Part shown: piece after piece, positions 47,900-57,981 of the stretch
Numbering within the stretch: position 1 is the first letter of the stretch
Layout of the letters: each line of letters begins with the position of its first letter
Assembly (NCBI RefSeq): GCF_009730595.1
Contig: NZ_CP046276.1
Location: 186,001-250,000, forward strand
Length of the DNA stretch: 64,000 nt
Direction: 5' to 3'
Origin: Spiroplasma tabanidicola
GTDB taxonomy: Bacteria > Bacillota_I > Bacilli_A > Mycoplasmatales > Mycoplasmataceae
Position numbers and translations under genes: made by a program
Notes under the pieces: model-generated
What the model was told of the DNA's origin: nothing
Databases searched by the model: none
The model's input: only the letters and a program-made list of their open reading frames with translations

Positions 47900-50737
47900 A
47901 TGCAAGAAAATCAAAATGTTCAAGATTTGTCGTTTTCACAAGAACTTGATAAATATTCAAAAAAATGACATGCATTGTCCAATGAAAGAATACTAAAAAT
48001 ATTAAAAACAAATCAAAAATCTGGTTTAACAACTCAAGAGGCAGCAAAACGTTTGGAAGAGTTTGGTAGAAATACATTACCAAAACCTAAAAAACCAAAT
48101 ATCTTTGCAATATTTTTTAAAAGTTTTTTAGATCCTTTATGTATAATGATGGCAATTGCAGGAATTGCATCATTAATAATAGGTTTAATAAATACTTTAG
48201 AAGCACCTGATATTGCTGGGCTTATTATTATTGCAGTGATTATTTTAACAAATTCAATTATAGCAACATTACAAGAATGAAAATCACTTAACCAAAAAGA
48301 AGCTATAAAAAACAATGTATTAGAAGCCGTTGTATTAAGAGATGGAAAACAAACAAGAATTAATATTGAAGAACTAGTTCCTGGTGATATTATCTATACA
48401 AAATCAGGAGATTTTGTTCCTGCTGATTCAAGAATTATTGATAATCAAATGTTGAAAGTTGATGAGTCTGCTTTAACAGGAGAAAATGAAGCTGTAGAAA
48501 AAGTTGATGAAGTAATTGAAGAACAACATTTAGTTTTAGGAGATCAAAAAAATATTGCTTTTATGTCAACACTTGTTGTTGAAGGTAAAATGGTTGGAGT
48601 TGTTTTTAATACAGGTAGAGAATCAGAAATAGGAAAAATCGCAACAAAGATAAGTGAAACTAAAAAACAAAAAACACCTTTAGAACATAAAGTTTCTAAA
48701 TTAACTTTAATAATAGGTTTAGCTTCAGTTATTCTTGGAGCAATAATTTTTGGAATTGCATACGTTAATAATGAAAAAATAGGAGAAAGCATTTATAAAT
48801 TATTACTTGTTGCTGTATCTTCTGCTATCAGTATTATTCCAGAATCATTAACAATCATTGTTAAAATTTGCTTGTTTATTGCAACAAAAAAAATGGCAAG
48901 AAAAAATGTAATGATTAAAAAACCAAAATCAATTGAAACTTTAGGAAATGTTAATGTAATTTGTTCAGATAAAACAGGTACTTTAACTCAAAACAAAATG
49001 TTTGTTGATAGCTTGTATATGAGTGGTAAAGAATATAAAGCTAAAGAAATAGAACTACAAGAAGATCCTTTAGTAAGATGTATGGCTTTATGTAATGATG
49101 GAGTTATAAATAAAAAAGGCGAAAAAATTGGTAATGCAACTGATTTAGCATTAGTTGGATTATTAATGGATAATAAAATCAATTATCAAGCAATGAGAAG
49201 AAAGTATAAAAGAGTTGATGAAATTCCTTTTGATTCTAAAAGAAAAGTTATGTCAACAGTTAATCAAGTTGATGGACCTGATGGAAAATATGTAGCCTAT
49301 ACAAAAGGGGCAATGGATTATTTAATTCCTCATTGTAAACATATTGTAGATAATGATATTGTAAGACCAATTACAGATCAAGATATAGAAAATATTAAAG
49401 AACAACTTTTAGTATTTGCAAAAAAAGGAATGAGAACTTTAGGATTTGCAAAAAAAGATTTAGATGAAATTGATTTAGAACAAGATTATCAATATGAAGA
49501 CAAACTTGTTTTTATGGGATTGGTTGCAATTATTGATCCGCCAAGAGAAGAAGTTAAATATTCTATTGAAGATGCTCATAATGCTGGAATTAGAGTAATT
49601 ATGATTACAGGAGACCACAAAGTTACTGCTTTTGAAATAGCTTCAAGATTAGGAATTACAGATGAACAATACAATGATGTAATCACAGGAGCTGAAATTG
49701 AATCTCTAAGTAATGAAGAATTGATTGAAAAATTAAAATCAACAAATGTATTTGCAAGAGTTAATCCAGAACATAAAGCTTTAATTGTTGACTTGCTTCA
49801 AAGTCAAAATAACATTGTTGCTATGACTGGTGACGGAGTAAATGATTCTCCAAGTTTAGTAAAAGCTGATGTTGGAATAGCAATGGGTATAACAGGAACT
49901 GAGGTTTCTAAAAAAGTAAGTGATGTAATTCTAACTGATGATAATTTTAAATCAATCATTTCAGGTATAAACTCAGGAAGAAATGTTTATGAGAAAATCA
50001 AATATTCAATTTCATTTTTAGTTGCAGCAAATATCAGTCAGGTTTTAACTATTTTAATTGTATTAGGGATTTTTGGACAACTTGCATTAAACTCAGTAAA
50101 CATTTTATTTCATATTTTTGTAGTAGAAACAATTGTTGCAATTCCAATTGGAATGCAAAGAGAAAGAAAAGGAGTTATGTTAAATCCTCCTCCAACTCAT
50201 AAAAAAGAGAGTTTGCTAAAAGGTATTATTACTCAGATTTGTTTAACAACATTATTTAATACACTATTTGCTGTTTTAAACTACTCAATTGCAGATATAT
50301 ATGTAATGCATTCAGATTTAGCAAGTTCAAAAGAAGAATTGCAAAAGTTAGCTTCAGGTTATGCTAAGGCTGGATCTTATATTTGTATAATGAATTCTCC
50401 AATATTTTATGCAATTTTATTTAATAATAGATTTTTACCTATTAAAAATGATAATGGAGAAACAATTATTGATAAATATAAACCAAATAAATGATTGATA
50501 ATTTTGATGTGTATAGCACTAACTTTAACAACTTTAACAATGCTTCCATTTGAAGGATTAAACGAGTTTTTTGATTTTAAAACTCATAAATTACCTGCAA
50601 TTTTAGCAGTAATATTTATAATTAATACTTTGTTAACCCCAATTTGCATATATTTAGTAAATCTGATTGTATTAAAAACAACATCAAACATGAAAAAAAA
50701 CTTATCAAAACAACAAACAATTAATAAAGAACTTTAA
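47900..50737 (+). CDS. P-type cation-transporting ATPase, probably calcium type
   Basis: 945 residues. A P2-type pump: an N-terminal cation-ATPase domain (LTTQEAAKRLEEFGRN), actuator VDESALTGENEAVEK, phosphorylation site CSDKTGTLT with D357, nucleotide-binding KGAMDYL, hinge TGDGVNDSP, and six C-terminal helices. PESLTIIVKI corresponds to the M4 PEGL ion site, with S in place of G. In Mollicutes these are usually annotated as Ca2+ or Mg2+ importers or exporters; the ion is not certain from sequence. AGGGG precedes the ATG. Confidence 0.92.
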
Positions 50738-50772
50738 AAAGTTAAAACTATTTTTAGGTTTAACTTTTTTTA
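50736..50772 (+). terminator. terminator after the P-type ATPase
   Basis: AAAAAGTTAAA pairs with TTTAACTTTTT, ending in T6. It overlaps the stop codon. Confidence 0.82.
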
Positions 50773-50774
50773 GT

Positions 50775-50832
50775 TTTAACACTTATAGTGTTGCATTAAA
50801 TAAGTGTATATAGTAAACTCATTAGTGTTAAA
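50775..50832 (+). promoter_or_regulatory. leader with mutually exclusive inverted repeats before a lipoprotein gene
   Basis: The arm TTTAACACTTAT can pair three ways: locally as AACACT-TAT-AGTGTT (50778-50792), with ATAAGTGT (50800-50807), or with AGTGTTAAA (50824-50832), which touches the AAGGAG ribosome-binding site. This could be an operator or a switching RNA hairpin. Confidence 0.45.
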
Positions 50833-50846
50833 GGAGAAAAACACAA

Positions 50847-51983
50847 ATGAGAAAAATTTTAGGATTATTAGGAGCAGCTGGATTAATAGTATCTTCTACA
50901 AGTGCTGTAATAGCTTGTGGTGGAGATAAAACTGCTACTTTAGATTTTACAACTAGACAAAAGTCATTAGAGTCTGCAAAAACAGTTTATGATATATTTA
51001 AAGGTGAAGGGGACTATGTACCTAAAACAAACGGTAATTTAGTAATTAATTTTAAATTACCAGGTGATGTTAGCGGTAAAATAAGTTTTAACAACAAACA
51101 ATATAAAGATATTTTTACATCAGAAAATAATGCAGAAATATTAAAAGCATTAAGACAAACTCAAACTGAAGTTAAAGACAAAAGTGATTTAAATGATGTT
51201 GAAAAAAACTTTCAAAAAGCATTTAATAACTATTATGTAACAAAATCATTTATGGATGGTATGAAAACAGCGTTTGATGCTGCCGGAGCTAATTCAAGTG
51301 GCAATGTTAAAATAGAAAATGCATACAATACTTCAACTAAAAGTGAAAAAAATAAAAAAGAAGAATATGATGCATTAGCAACAAAACTTCAAGATTGAAT
51401 GAATTTAACATTTGATATGAAAATTCCAGAAAATACATATATATCTGAAATGAATTTAGATTATAAGGGATTAACAGGTTGAAAAATTCATTTTAGATTA
51501 ATGATTGATGTTAATAACAATGGTTATGATGCAAGCGACAAAGATGAATCAGATGATATAGCATTAGATGTTAAAAAATTAAAAGATAATTCCACTGATG
51601 CTGAAGTTGCAAATGCTAATGCTAAAGCATCAGACAGCTGATTATCAAAAGCTAAAAACAATATTTCTTTAGGAATCTATAAAATAAAATTATTCATCCA
51701 ACAATTAGTTTTAACTAATGGAAAAGATTGATTAGCAGATGTATTATCTGGCCTAATGCAAGGATTTGCAGAAAGTGCATTAACATTAATTCCTGCAATT
51801 AAAGCATTATTGAAAGTACCTGGAGCAGAATATATTTTCAATAAATTTGTTATAGCTCCAATTGCTGATAAAATTGCGACACCATTGGCTGACATTATTG
51901 TTAAATGAGCAGAAGACAATAAAACAAGCACAGGATCAATGATTACAAATAATTATGTAAATAACATGTTTTTGTTAGCATAA
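50847..51983 (+). CDS. lipoprotein of unknown function
   Basis: 378 residues. The signal peptide ends in lipobox VIAC with C24. The mature protein is mostly helical by composition. It starts with a charged N-terminal half and ends with a more hydrophobic region (about 280-345, LIPAIKALLKVPGAEY) that is unusual for a soluble surface protein and may contact the membrane. I do not recognise a family; it is not similar to the three lipoproteins at 25-34 kb. AAAGGAG precedes the ATG. A single-gene unit bounded by terminators. Confidence 0.83.
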
Positions 51984-51989
51984 AATAAT

Positions 51990-52016
51990 AAAATTGGTTT
52001 ACAAAACCAATTTTTT
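51990..52016 (+). terminator. terminator after the lipoprotein gene
   Basis: AAATTGGTTT pairs with AAACCAATTT, followed by T6. Confidence 0.92.
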
Positions 52017-52088
52017 ATTTTAATGTGGTTTAAAATTTCATTTTCTTTTTGCTAATATATATTTGATATAAATAAATGGAATGAAACA

Positions 52089-53897
52089 ATGAAAAAAAAG
52101 GTATTGAATGAAAGAGCATTTACTTTTTCTAAATTTTTAACAGTATTTAAACTTGTAGGTTCTAGTATCAAAAGACATCCTATAATTTTTTTTAGTTTTG
52201 TTTTGTTTACTATTTTAAATTCTATTTTAGCAGCCGCTTTTCCTTTGATTGTAAAAGGATTATTTAGTACTTTAGTTGATAAAAATGTTAAAACAAGTCC
52301 TTTTTTTATGTTTGAATTTACATATGAAGAATGAATTTATGCAGGAATAATATTATTAGGTTTATTTACTTTTGTACAGTTTTTTTCTAGTTTTTTAGCA
52401 GGAATTTTTTCAAGAAAATCTGAAATTGCTTTAAGAAAAAAAGTTTTGAAACATTTAATAGAAGTTGACATTAGTTATTATTCAAAAAGACAAATTGGAT
52501 CTGTTATGACAAGAGTTATAAGTGATACTCAGTTTGTTGGAGATGGATTTAACAACTTTTTTACAAATTGACTTTCAATGTTATGAGGATTAATTGTAAC
52601 AAGTTTTATTTTAATAAATTTATCATCTCTTTTAACTGGTGTATTAATTGGTTTATTTTTCTTATTTGTAGTAGTAATAATTTTTATGTTTTTTAGATAT
52701 CGTCAATTTTTAATTGGAGCAATGGATGAAAAAAGAAAAGTTAATGCAGATATGACAGATAGAATCATGAATATAAGACTTGTTAAATCTTCTGGAACAG
52801 AAATGTTTGAAGTAAATAGAAATAAAGAATTGAATAAGGAATTAGCAAGAAAACAAAAAAGTTCTGTTGCTATGCAATCTGCATTTCAATTATTTAATAG
52901 TGTTTTAAGCTCTTTTTTACCGATGATTATGTTAATAGTTTGTATTTTTGTATATAACAAAACTATGACACCATTTGCACTATCAACTCTATGTGTAACT
53001 ATGTTAAGTGCAACAGGAAGCTTGGTCTCTAATTTAATGTCTTTAACTTCATCGCTAAGAGGGATGGCTATTAGCTCAAATTGTGCAACAAGAGTTAATG
53101 ATATATTAAAAAGAAAATCAATTATTTTATTTAATGAGAATCCTATTAAAATTGAATCTATTAATAATATTAAGTTTGAAAATGTTACATTTAATTATCC
53201 TGAAGAACCTCATATTAATGTGTTATCTACTTTTAATTTTGAGTTTGAAAAAGGAAAAAGTTATGCTATTGTTGGAGAAACTGGTGTAGGAAAATCTACA
53301 ATAGCAAAAATGCTTTTAAGATTTTATGATGCAACAACAGGAAAAGTTTTAGTAAATGATATTGATATAAAAGATTTGGATCTATCAAACTATTTATCAC
53401 ATGTTGGATATGTTGAACAAGAACCTCAAATTTTGTATGGAACTTTTATGGATAATATTACTTATAGTGTTCCTAATAAAACAAAAGAAGAAGTATATGA
53501 AGCAGCTAAAAAATCACAATTACATGAATATGTAATGAGTTTAAAAGAAAATTATGAAACTTTATTAGGAGAAAGAGGATTGATGCTGTCAGGAGGTCAA
53601 AAACAAAGACTTGTAATTGCAAGACTATTTTTAAAAAATCCTGACCTATTGATTTTAGATGAAGCAACAAGTGCATTAGATAATATAATTGAAAAAGAAA
53701 TACAAAAAGATTTAGATGAATTGATACAAAATAGAACAACAATTGTTATTGCTCATCGTTTATCAACAATTAAAAAAGTAGATAAAGTTATAGTTTTAGA
53801 CAGAAAAGTAGGAATTTTGGAAATAGGAACTTTTGATGAACTAAAAAAACAACCCGGAAAATTTCAAAAGTTGTACAATGCCGGCTTATTGAAATAA
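52089..53897 (+). CDS. ABC exporter half-transporter (MsbA/multidrug type)
   Basis: 602 residues. An N-terminal exporter membrane domain with six helices (about 35-320) and a C-terminal ATPase: Walker A GETGVGKST, Q-loop YVEQEPQILYG, signature LSGGQKQR, Walker B LLILDEATSALD, H-loop AHRLSTI. Probably works as a homodimer or with the similar protein encoded at 61299. Possible cargo is a lipid, peptide or drug; sequence does not tell. The ribosome-binding site is weak (GGAATG, eight bases upstream). A terminator follows. Confidence 0.92.
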
Positions 53898-53910
53898 CAA
53901 ATACATTTAT

Positions 53911-53938
53911 AAATGACTTTTAATATGAGTCATTTTTT
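53911..53938 (+). terminator. terminator after the ABC exporter
   Basis: AAATGACT pairs with AGTCATTT, followed by T. Confidence 0.82.
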
Positions 53939-53972
53939 TATTTAAAAATATTTAAAAAAAATAAAAAATTTC

Positions 53973-54002
53973 TTGTAATTGTAATAACTTCTATGCTATT
54001 AT
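53973..54002 (+). promoter_or_regulatory. promoter of the four-tRNA cluster
   Basis: TTGTAA and TATTAT are 18 bases apart, about 24 bases before the first tRNA. Confidence 0.6.
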
Positions 54003-54025
54003 GAATAAGTAGTTTTTATGTATCT

Positions 54026-54101
54026 GGCTTTTTAGCTCAGTTGGTAGAGCAACCGGCTGTTAACCGGTTGGTCGCAGGTTCGAGTCCTGCAAAAGCCGCC
54101 A
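54026..54101 (+). tRNA. tRNA-Asn (GTT)
   Basis: 76 bases including encoded CCA. Acceptor GGCTTTT/AAAAGCC; anticodon loop CTGTTAA gives GTT; T-arm GCAGGTTCGAGTCCTGC. First of four closely spaced tRNAs. Confidence 0.97.
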
Positions 54102-54109
54102 TTTTTTAT

Positions 54110-54185
54110 GGCCTGTTGGTGAAGCGGTGAACACACACGGTTTTCATCCGTGCATACACGGGTTCGATCCCCGTACAGGCTACCA
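54110..54185 (+). tRNA. tRNA-Glu (TTC)
   Basis: 76 bases with CCA. Acceptor GGCCTGT/ACAGGCT has a terminal G-U pair. Anticodon stem CACGG/CCGTG encloses TTTTCAT, anticodon TTC. It is also the substrate that, mischarged on tRNA-Gln, is handled by GatCAB in this genome. Confidence 0.96.
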
Positions 54186-54205
54186 TTTTATTGTATTTTA
54201 TTTGT

Positions 54206-54281
54206 GGAGTGCTAGCTCAGTTGGGAGAGCTCCTGCCTTACAAGCAGGCGGTCGGCGGTTCGAGCCCGTCGCACTCCACCA
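54206..54281 (+). tRNA. tRNA-Val (TAC)
   Basis: 76 bases with CCA. Acceptor GGAGTGC/GCACTCC. Anticodon stem CCTGC/GCAGG encloses CTTACAA, anticodon TAC. Confidence 0.97.
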
Positions 54282-54289
54282 TTTATTAT

Positions 54290-54365
54290 GCTGATGTGGC
54301 TCAATTGGCAGAGCAACTGACTTGTAATCAGTAGGTTGTAGGTTCAAGTCCTATCATCAGCACCA
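54290..54365 (+). tRNA. tRNA-Thr (TGT)
   Basis: 76 bases with CCA. Acceptor GCTGATG/CATCAGC. Loop CTTGTAA gives anticodon TGT. Last of the cluster; a terminator follows. Confidence 0.97.
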
Positions 54366-54380
54366 GTACAGAAAATATAG

Positions 54381-54410
54381 ACAATCTCATTTTGTGGAGA
54401 TTGTTTTTTT
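54381..54410 (+). terminator. terminator after the four-tRNA cluster
   Basis: ACAATCTC pairs with GAGATTGT, followed by seven T. Confidence 0.9.
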
Positions 54411-54446
54411 GTGTAAAATATTTGTAGAAACTATGAGGAAAAAATA

Positions 54447-54833
54447 ATGCATACAATGATAAAAAATAGTAGATTAATTCTCATATCTATAGGAAGTTGT
54501 TTATCTTTTTTTATTAATTTTTTAGTTTTATTTTTTTGGAAACCAATTGCTATAAATTTAAATAGATACACTGTACAAGGATATGTATTTACTATTACTT
54601 ATGTTGTCATTTTATTGATTTGAGTTATTGCTTTTACTTGCATTATTTTAATTTGAAGAAGATTATCTCTTGGATATATTGGATCAATACTTGCGCTTGT
54701 TTTTTCAATTCAAGTTATAATAGTATCTTTTTTCTTATTGACTTGAATATTTTGACTTCCAAATACAATTTCAGCAATTGTATTAATAGTAGGTAGTTCT
54801 TTAATTATTAAAGATAATAGAGAAAATTTATAG
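54447..54833 (+). CDS. small membrane protein between two tRNA clusters
   Basis: 128 residues with about four membrane helices (about 12-32, 50-70, 78-100 and 103-120) and several TGA-encoded tryptophans. GAGGAAAA precedes the ATG at 54447; another ATG lies three codons on. Its helix spacing and frame without stops over 128 codons support a real gene. I do not recognise the family. It lies between the four-tRNA cluster's terminator and the Lys/Leu tRNAs. Confidence 0.7.
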
Positions 54834-54855
54834 AAACTAAATATTTTTGTGATAT

Positions 54856-54861
54856 TATAAT
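54856..54861 (+). promoter_or_regulatory. -10 element of the Lys/Leu tRNA pair
   Basis: TATAAT lies 14 bases before tRNA-Lys, suiting a start just upstream of the mature 5' end. No clear -35 element. Confidence 0.55.
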
Positions 54862-54874
54862 TTTGTTGCAAATT

Positions 54875-54950
<76 letters not shown>

Positions 54951-54955
54951 TCCAT

Positions 54956-55040
54956 CCGGGATTGGCGGAATTGGCAGACGCACCAGACTTAGGATCTGGC
55001 GTGGTAACACGTGGGGGTTCAAGTCCCTTATCCCGGACCA
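54956..55040 (+). tRNA. tRNA-Leu (TAG)
   Basis: 85 bases with a long variable arm (GTGGTAACACGT region) and CCA. Acceptor CCGGGAT/ATCCCGG; loop CTTAGGA gives anticodon TAG. The first acceptor base is C rather than the usual G. Confidence 0.94.
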
Positions 55041-55051
55041 TGTAGGAAAGC

Positions 55052-55083
55052 AAAAATCTCTTGTTTCACAAGAGATTTTTTTT
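55052..55083 (+). terminator. terminator after the Lys/Leu tRNAs
   Basis: AAAAATCTCTTG pairs with CAAGAGATTTTT, followed by more T. Confidence 0.93.
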
Positions 55084-55090
55084 AAATAAA

Positions 55091-55123
55091 ATATTAAAAT
55101 ACTTCATAAAAGTGTTTTAATAT
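55091..55123 (+). promoter_or_regulatory. 14-base inverted repeat upstream of a HAD phosphatase gene
   Basis: ATATTAAAATACTT and AAGTGTTTTAATAT form a near-perfect repeat (one mismatch as DNA, a G-U pair as RNA) with a five-base centre, 19 bases before the ATG. There is no T-run, so an operator or an mRNA hairpin is more likely than a terminator. TAATAT at its right end could be the -10. Confidence 0.5.
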
Positions 55124-55141
55124 ATAGCAAGGTGGTTTTGT

Positions 55142-55981
55142 ATGAAAAACATAAATAAAGAAAAAGTAATAATTTTTATAGATCTTGATGGTACTTCTTT
55201 AATGTCTAATCACTTGTTTAGTCAAACTACAATTGATGTTGTTAAAAAATTATATAAAAATGGTCATTATATAATTCCTATAACAGCAAGAAGTACAAAA
55301 GATGCTATTTTTCAACAAGCTATTTATTTAGGATTAGATAAGTTAGGTGGAATAGCTGTTGCGAATAATGGAACTCACATTTATGATTTTAAAATAAATT
55401 CATATATAAGAAAAAGTGTTATTTCAAGAGAAATGATAGAAAAAGTTTTTAACCAAACTTATGGTAAAATTGGAAAGTACAAAGTTCATTATTTTGCAGA
55501 TGATATTACTTATGTATATGGAGCTGGGGAAGATTCTAGATACTGAAGCGATATTATGAAAGTTGATTATAAAATAGTTAAAGACTTAGTAGAGATTGAA
55601 TCAGCAATTAATCATTTAACAATCATTTTAGATGAAAATGCAAATGATTATGATCGTAACCAATTATATAAAGACTTTAGTTTTATAGAACCAGAATTGC
55701 AAATTACTCAATATACTCGTAGAGTATATGAACTTTGTGCAAAGGGAATCAATAAAGGTGAGGCAATAGAGTATATTTTGAATCATCTTGGCTATAATCA
55801 AACAAATTGTTCAACATTTTGTTTTGGAGATAGTGTAAATGATATCCCTATGTTTAAAGTTGTACAATATCCTATTGCAATGGCAAATGCTATTGATGAT
55901 ATTAAAGGTATTGCAAAATTTGTCACTTTATCCAATGATGAAGATGGAGTTGCAAAGTTTATTGAAGAACATATTTTATAA
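55142..55981 (+). CDS. HAD-superfamily Cof-type phosphatase
   Basis: 279 residues. Motif I is IDLDGTSL (nucleophile and general acid Asp), and the motif IV region is FCFGDSVNDIPMF. Cof-type (C2B cap) members dephosphorylate sugar phosphates or flavin precursors; the substrate here is unknown. AAGGTGG precedes the ATG. trxA follows 15 bases on, then a second HAD phosphatase, so all three are likely one transcript. Confidence 0.87.
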
Positions 55982-55996
55982 GAAGGAGAATATATT

Positions 55997-56299
55997 ATGG
56001 CAAAAATTATAAGTTCAGCTGAGGAATTTTACTCAGAAATAGCAAAACCAAATACAGTTGTAGATTTCTATGCAGATTGATGTGGACCATGTAAAATGTT
56101 TGCACCATTATTCGATCAAGTATCACAAGAAGCATCAAACTCAAACTTTATAAAAGTTAATGTTGATGAATTAAGAGAAGTTGCAGATAAATATGAAATT
56201 AAATCAATCCCAACAGTTGTGAAATTTGAAAATGGTAACGAAACAAACAGAAACGTTGGTTCTTTAGGTAAAGATGCATTATTAGATTTTGCTAAATAA
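55997..56299 (+). CDS. trxA: thioredoxin
   Basis: 100 residues. A small thiol-disulfide carrier with VVDFYADWCGPCKMFAPLF: W28 is TGA-encoded and C29/C32 are the redox pair. IKSIPTVVKFENG carries the conserved cis-proline. AGAAGGAG precedes the ATG. Confidence 0.96.
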
Positions 56300-56304
56300 T
56301 TATT

Positions 56305-57141
56305 ATGATTAAATTAATCGCATTAGATATTGATGGAACATTATTAGGAAAAAACAAAAGAGTTTCTAAAAAAAATATTGCAGCTATTAATGAAGCAAGG
56401 AAAAAGGGAATAAAGTTTTGTATTGCTTCAGGTAGAGCTTTTAATAGAGTAGATAAAATCGCAAAAGAAATTGGAATAAATGAATCATTAGAATATGTTG
56501 TAACCATGAATGGTGGAGCTATTTATAAATATGATAAAAATAAAAAACCAGTTTTAATAAAAGAAACTTTATTTGATATTGATGATGTTAAATATATATA
56601 CAATAGTGCTTTAGATAACAAGTTAAATTGTTTTTCTTATTCGCAAGATATTAAAGTTGCTTATGTGATAAAAAATAAAGGTGCATTCATCTGATTTATG
56701 AAAAAAATATCACATCGAAAGATAAAAGTTTATACAAAAGATGAGATGGATCAAAAAGCATACAAAATAATAGTTTATGGTAAGAAAAAACTTATTGAAA
56801 AATGCAAAGAGACTTTAAGTCAAAAAAATTATGAAATGTTTTCATGAAGTTATGTTTCTGGAAATACTGCAAATATTGAAATTAATCCTAATGGAGTTGA
56901 TAAAATATTTGCGCTTCAAGACATAGCAAAAGTTGAAAATATAACCGCTGATGAAATAATGTACTTTGGTGATGGTGATAATGATAAAAAAGCAATGGAG
57001 TGAGTTGGACTTAGTGTTGCTATGAAAAACGCATCAAAACATATCAAAAAAATTGCTACTCAAATTACAGGACATCATAAAAAATCAGGAGTTGCAAAAG
57101 CATTAAACGAATATTTAAAAAGTATTGAAAGCGAAAAATAA
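56305..57141 (+). CDS. HAD-superfamily Cof-type phosphatase
   Basis: 278 residues. LIALDIDGTLLGKNKRVS (motif I), CIASGRAFNRV (motif II) and YFGDGDNDKKAMEWVG (motif IV). Begins five bases after trxA with no clear ribosome-binding site, so translation probably follows on from trxA. Substrate unknown. Not a close copy of the phosphatase at 55142. A terminator follows. Confidence 0.87.
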
Positions 57142-57166
57142 CTTTTTATAAAAGTTATTTTTTTTT
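57134..57166 (+). terminator. terminator after the second HAD phosphatase
   Basis: AAAAATAACTTTT pairs with AAAAGTTATTTTT around TAT, followed by T. It overlaps the stop codon. Confidence 0.9.
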
Positions 57167-57216
57167 ACTTCATTTGATAATTCTTTATAATAAAAATAGA
57201 TATAAAAGGTGAATAT

Positions 57217-57915
57217 ATGAAAAAAAAGCAAATAGTTATAAATCATTTAATTTCTTTAATTAATGATGGAAAAGTAAAAAATGGGGAAAAGTTTCCTTCT
57301 GAAGCACAACTAATTACAAAATTTAAATTTTCTAAACAACCGATTAGAGAAGCTTTTAAACATTTACAACAATTAAACATTGCTTTTTCAAAACAAGGTG
57401 AAGGATATTTTTTAGGTAATAAAATTAAAAGTAATGTTTTATTTTGCTTTGGTGAGTTATTTGATAATACTAGAAGTAGATATTATTATGCTGGAATCGT
57501 TAATAGTAAAGATATATGATGCGAAACTAAAGAAGTTTTTTTAGAACACGATCAATATCGAAAAATAGTAGTTAGAAGATTTAGAAATAATGAACCTTTT
57601 ATTTATGAAGAATCATACTTACCCTTAGAAAATACACCTAAATTTGATATTGAACTAATTAATGAAATTGGGATTTTTAAATATTTAGAAAACATTGAAG
57701 GTTTTAAAATTTCATATTCTCAAAAAAATATTTTACAAGCACCAATAAATTTTAAAGATACTTTAACATTTGAATATGGATATTATGATGGTTCATTTGT
57801 TTTAGATATAGGAAATGTATTTGATCAAAATGGAGTTTTAATGGAATATTGCTTAAATTTTTATGAATTTAAAAATTTTAAATGAAATTTTATAGAGCAT
57901 AGAAAAAACATATAA
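57217..57915 (+). CDS. GntR-family transcriptional regulator of the sucrose genes
   Basis: 232 residues. A winged helix of the GntR type (about 1-68): GEKFPSEAQLITKFKFSKQ, then PIREAFKHLQQL and an SKQGEGYFL wing. The rest (about 75-230) fits a UTRA ligand-binding domain, as in TreR and other PTS-operon repressors, with VVRRFRNNEPFIYEESYLPL. The next gene is the sucrose PTS permease, so it probably senses a sugar phosphate and controls that operon. AAGGTG precedes the ATG. Confidence 0.88.
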
Positions 57916-57923
57916 TTATAAGT

Positions 57924-57952
57924 TTGTCTTTCTTATTTTGCAGCACTATTAT
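57924..57952 (+). promoter_or_regulatory. probable scrA promoter
   Basis: TTGTCT and TATTAT are 17 bases apart, about 30 bases before the ATG. A clear GntR operator is not visible, though the gap of only 66 bases must contain it if repression acts here. Confidence 0.5.
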
Positions 57953-57981
57953 GTAGATATATAAAAAATAGGGAGGTATAT

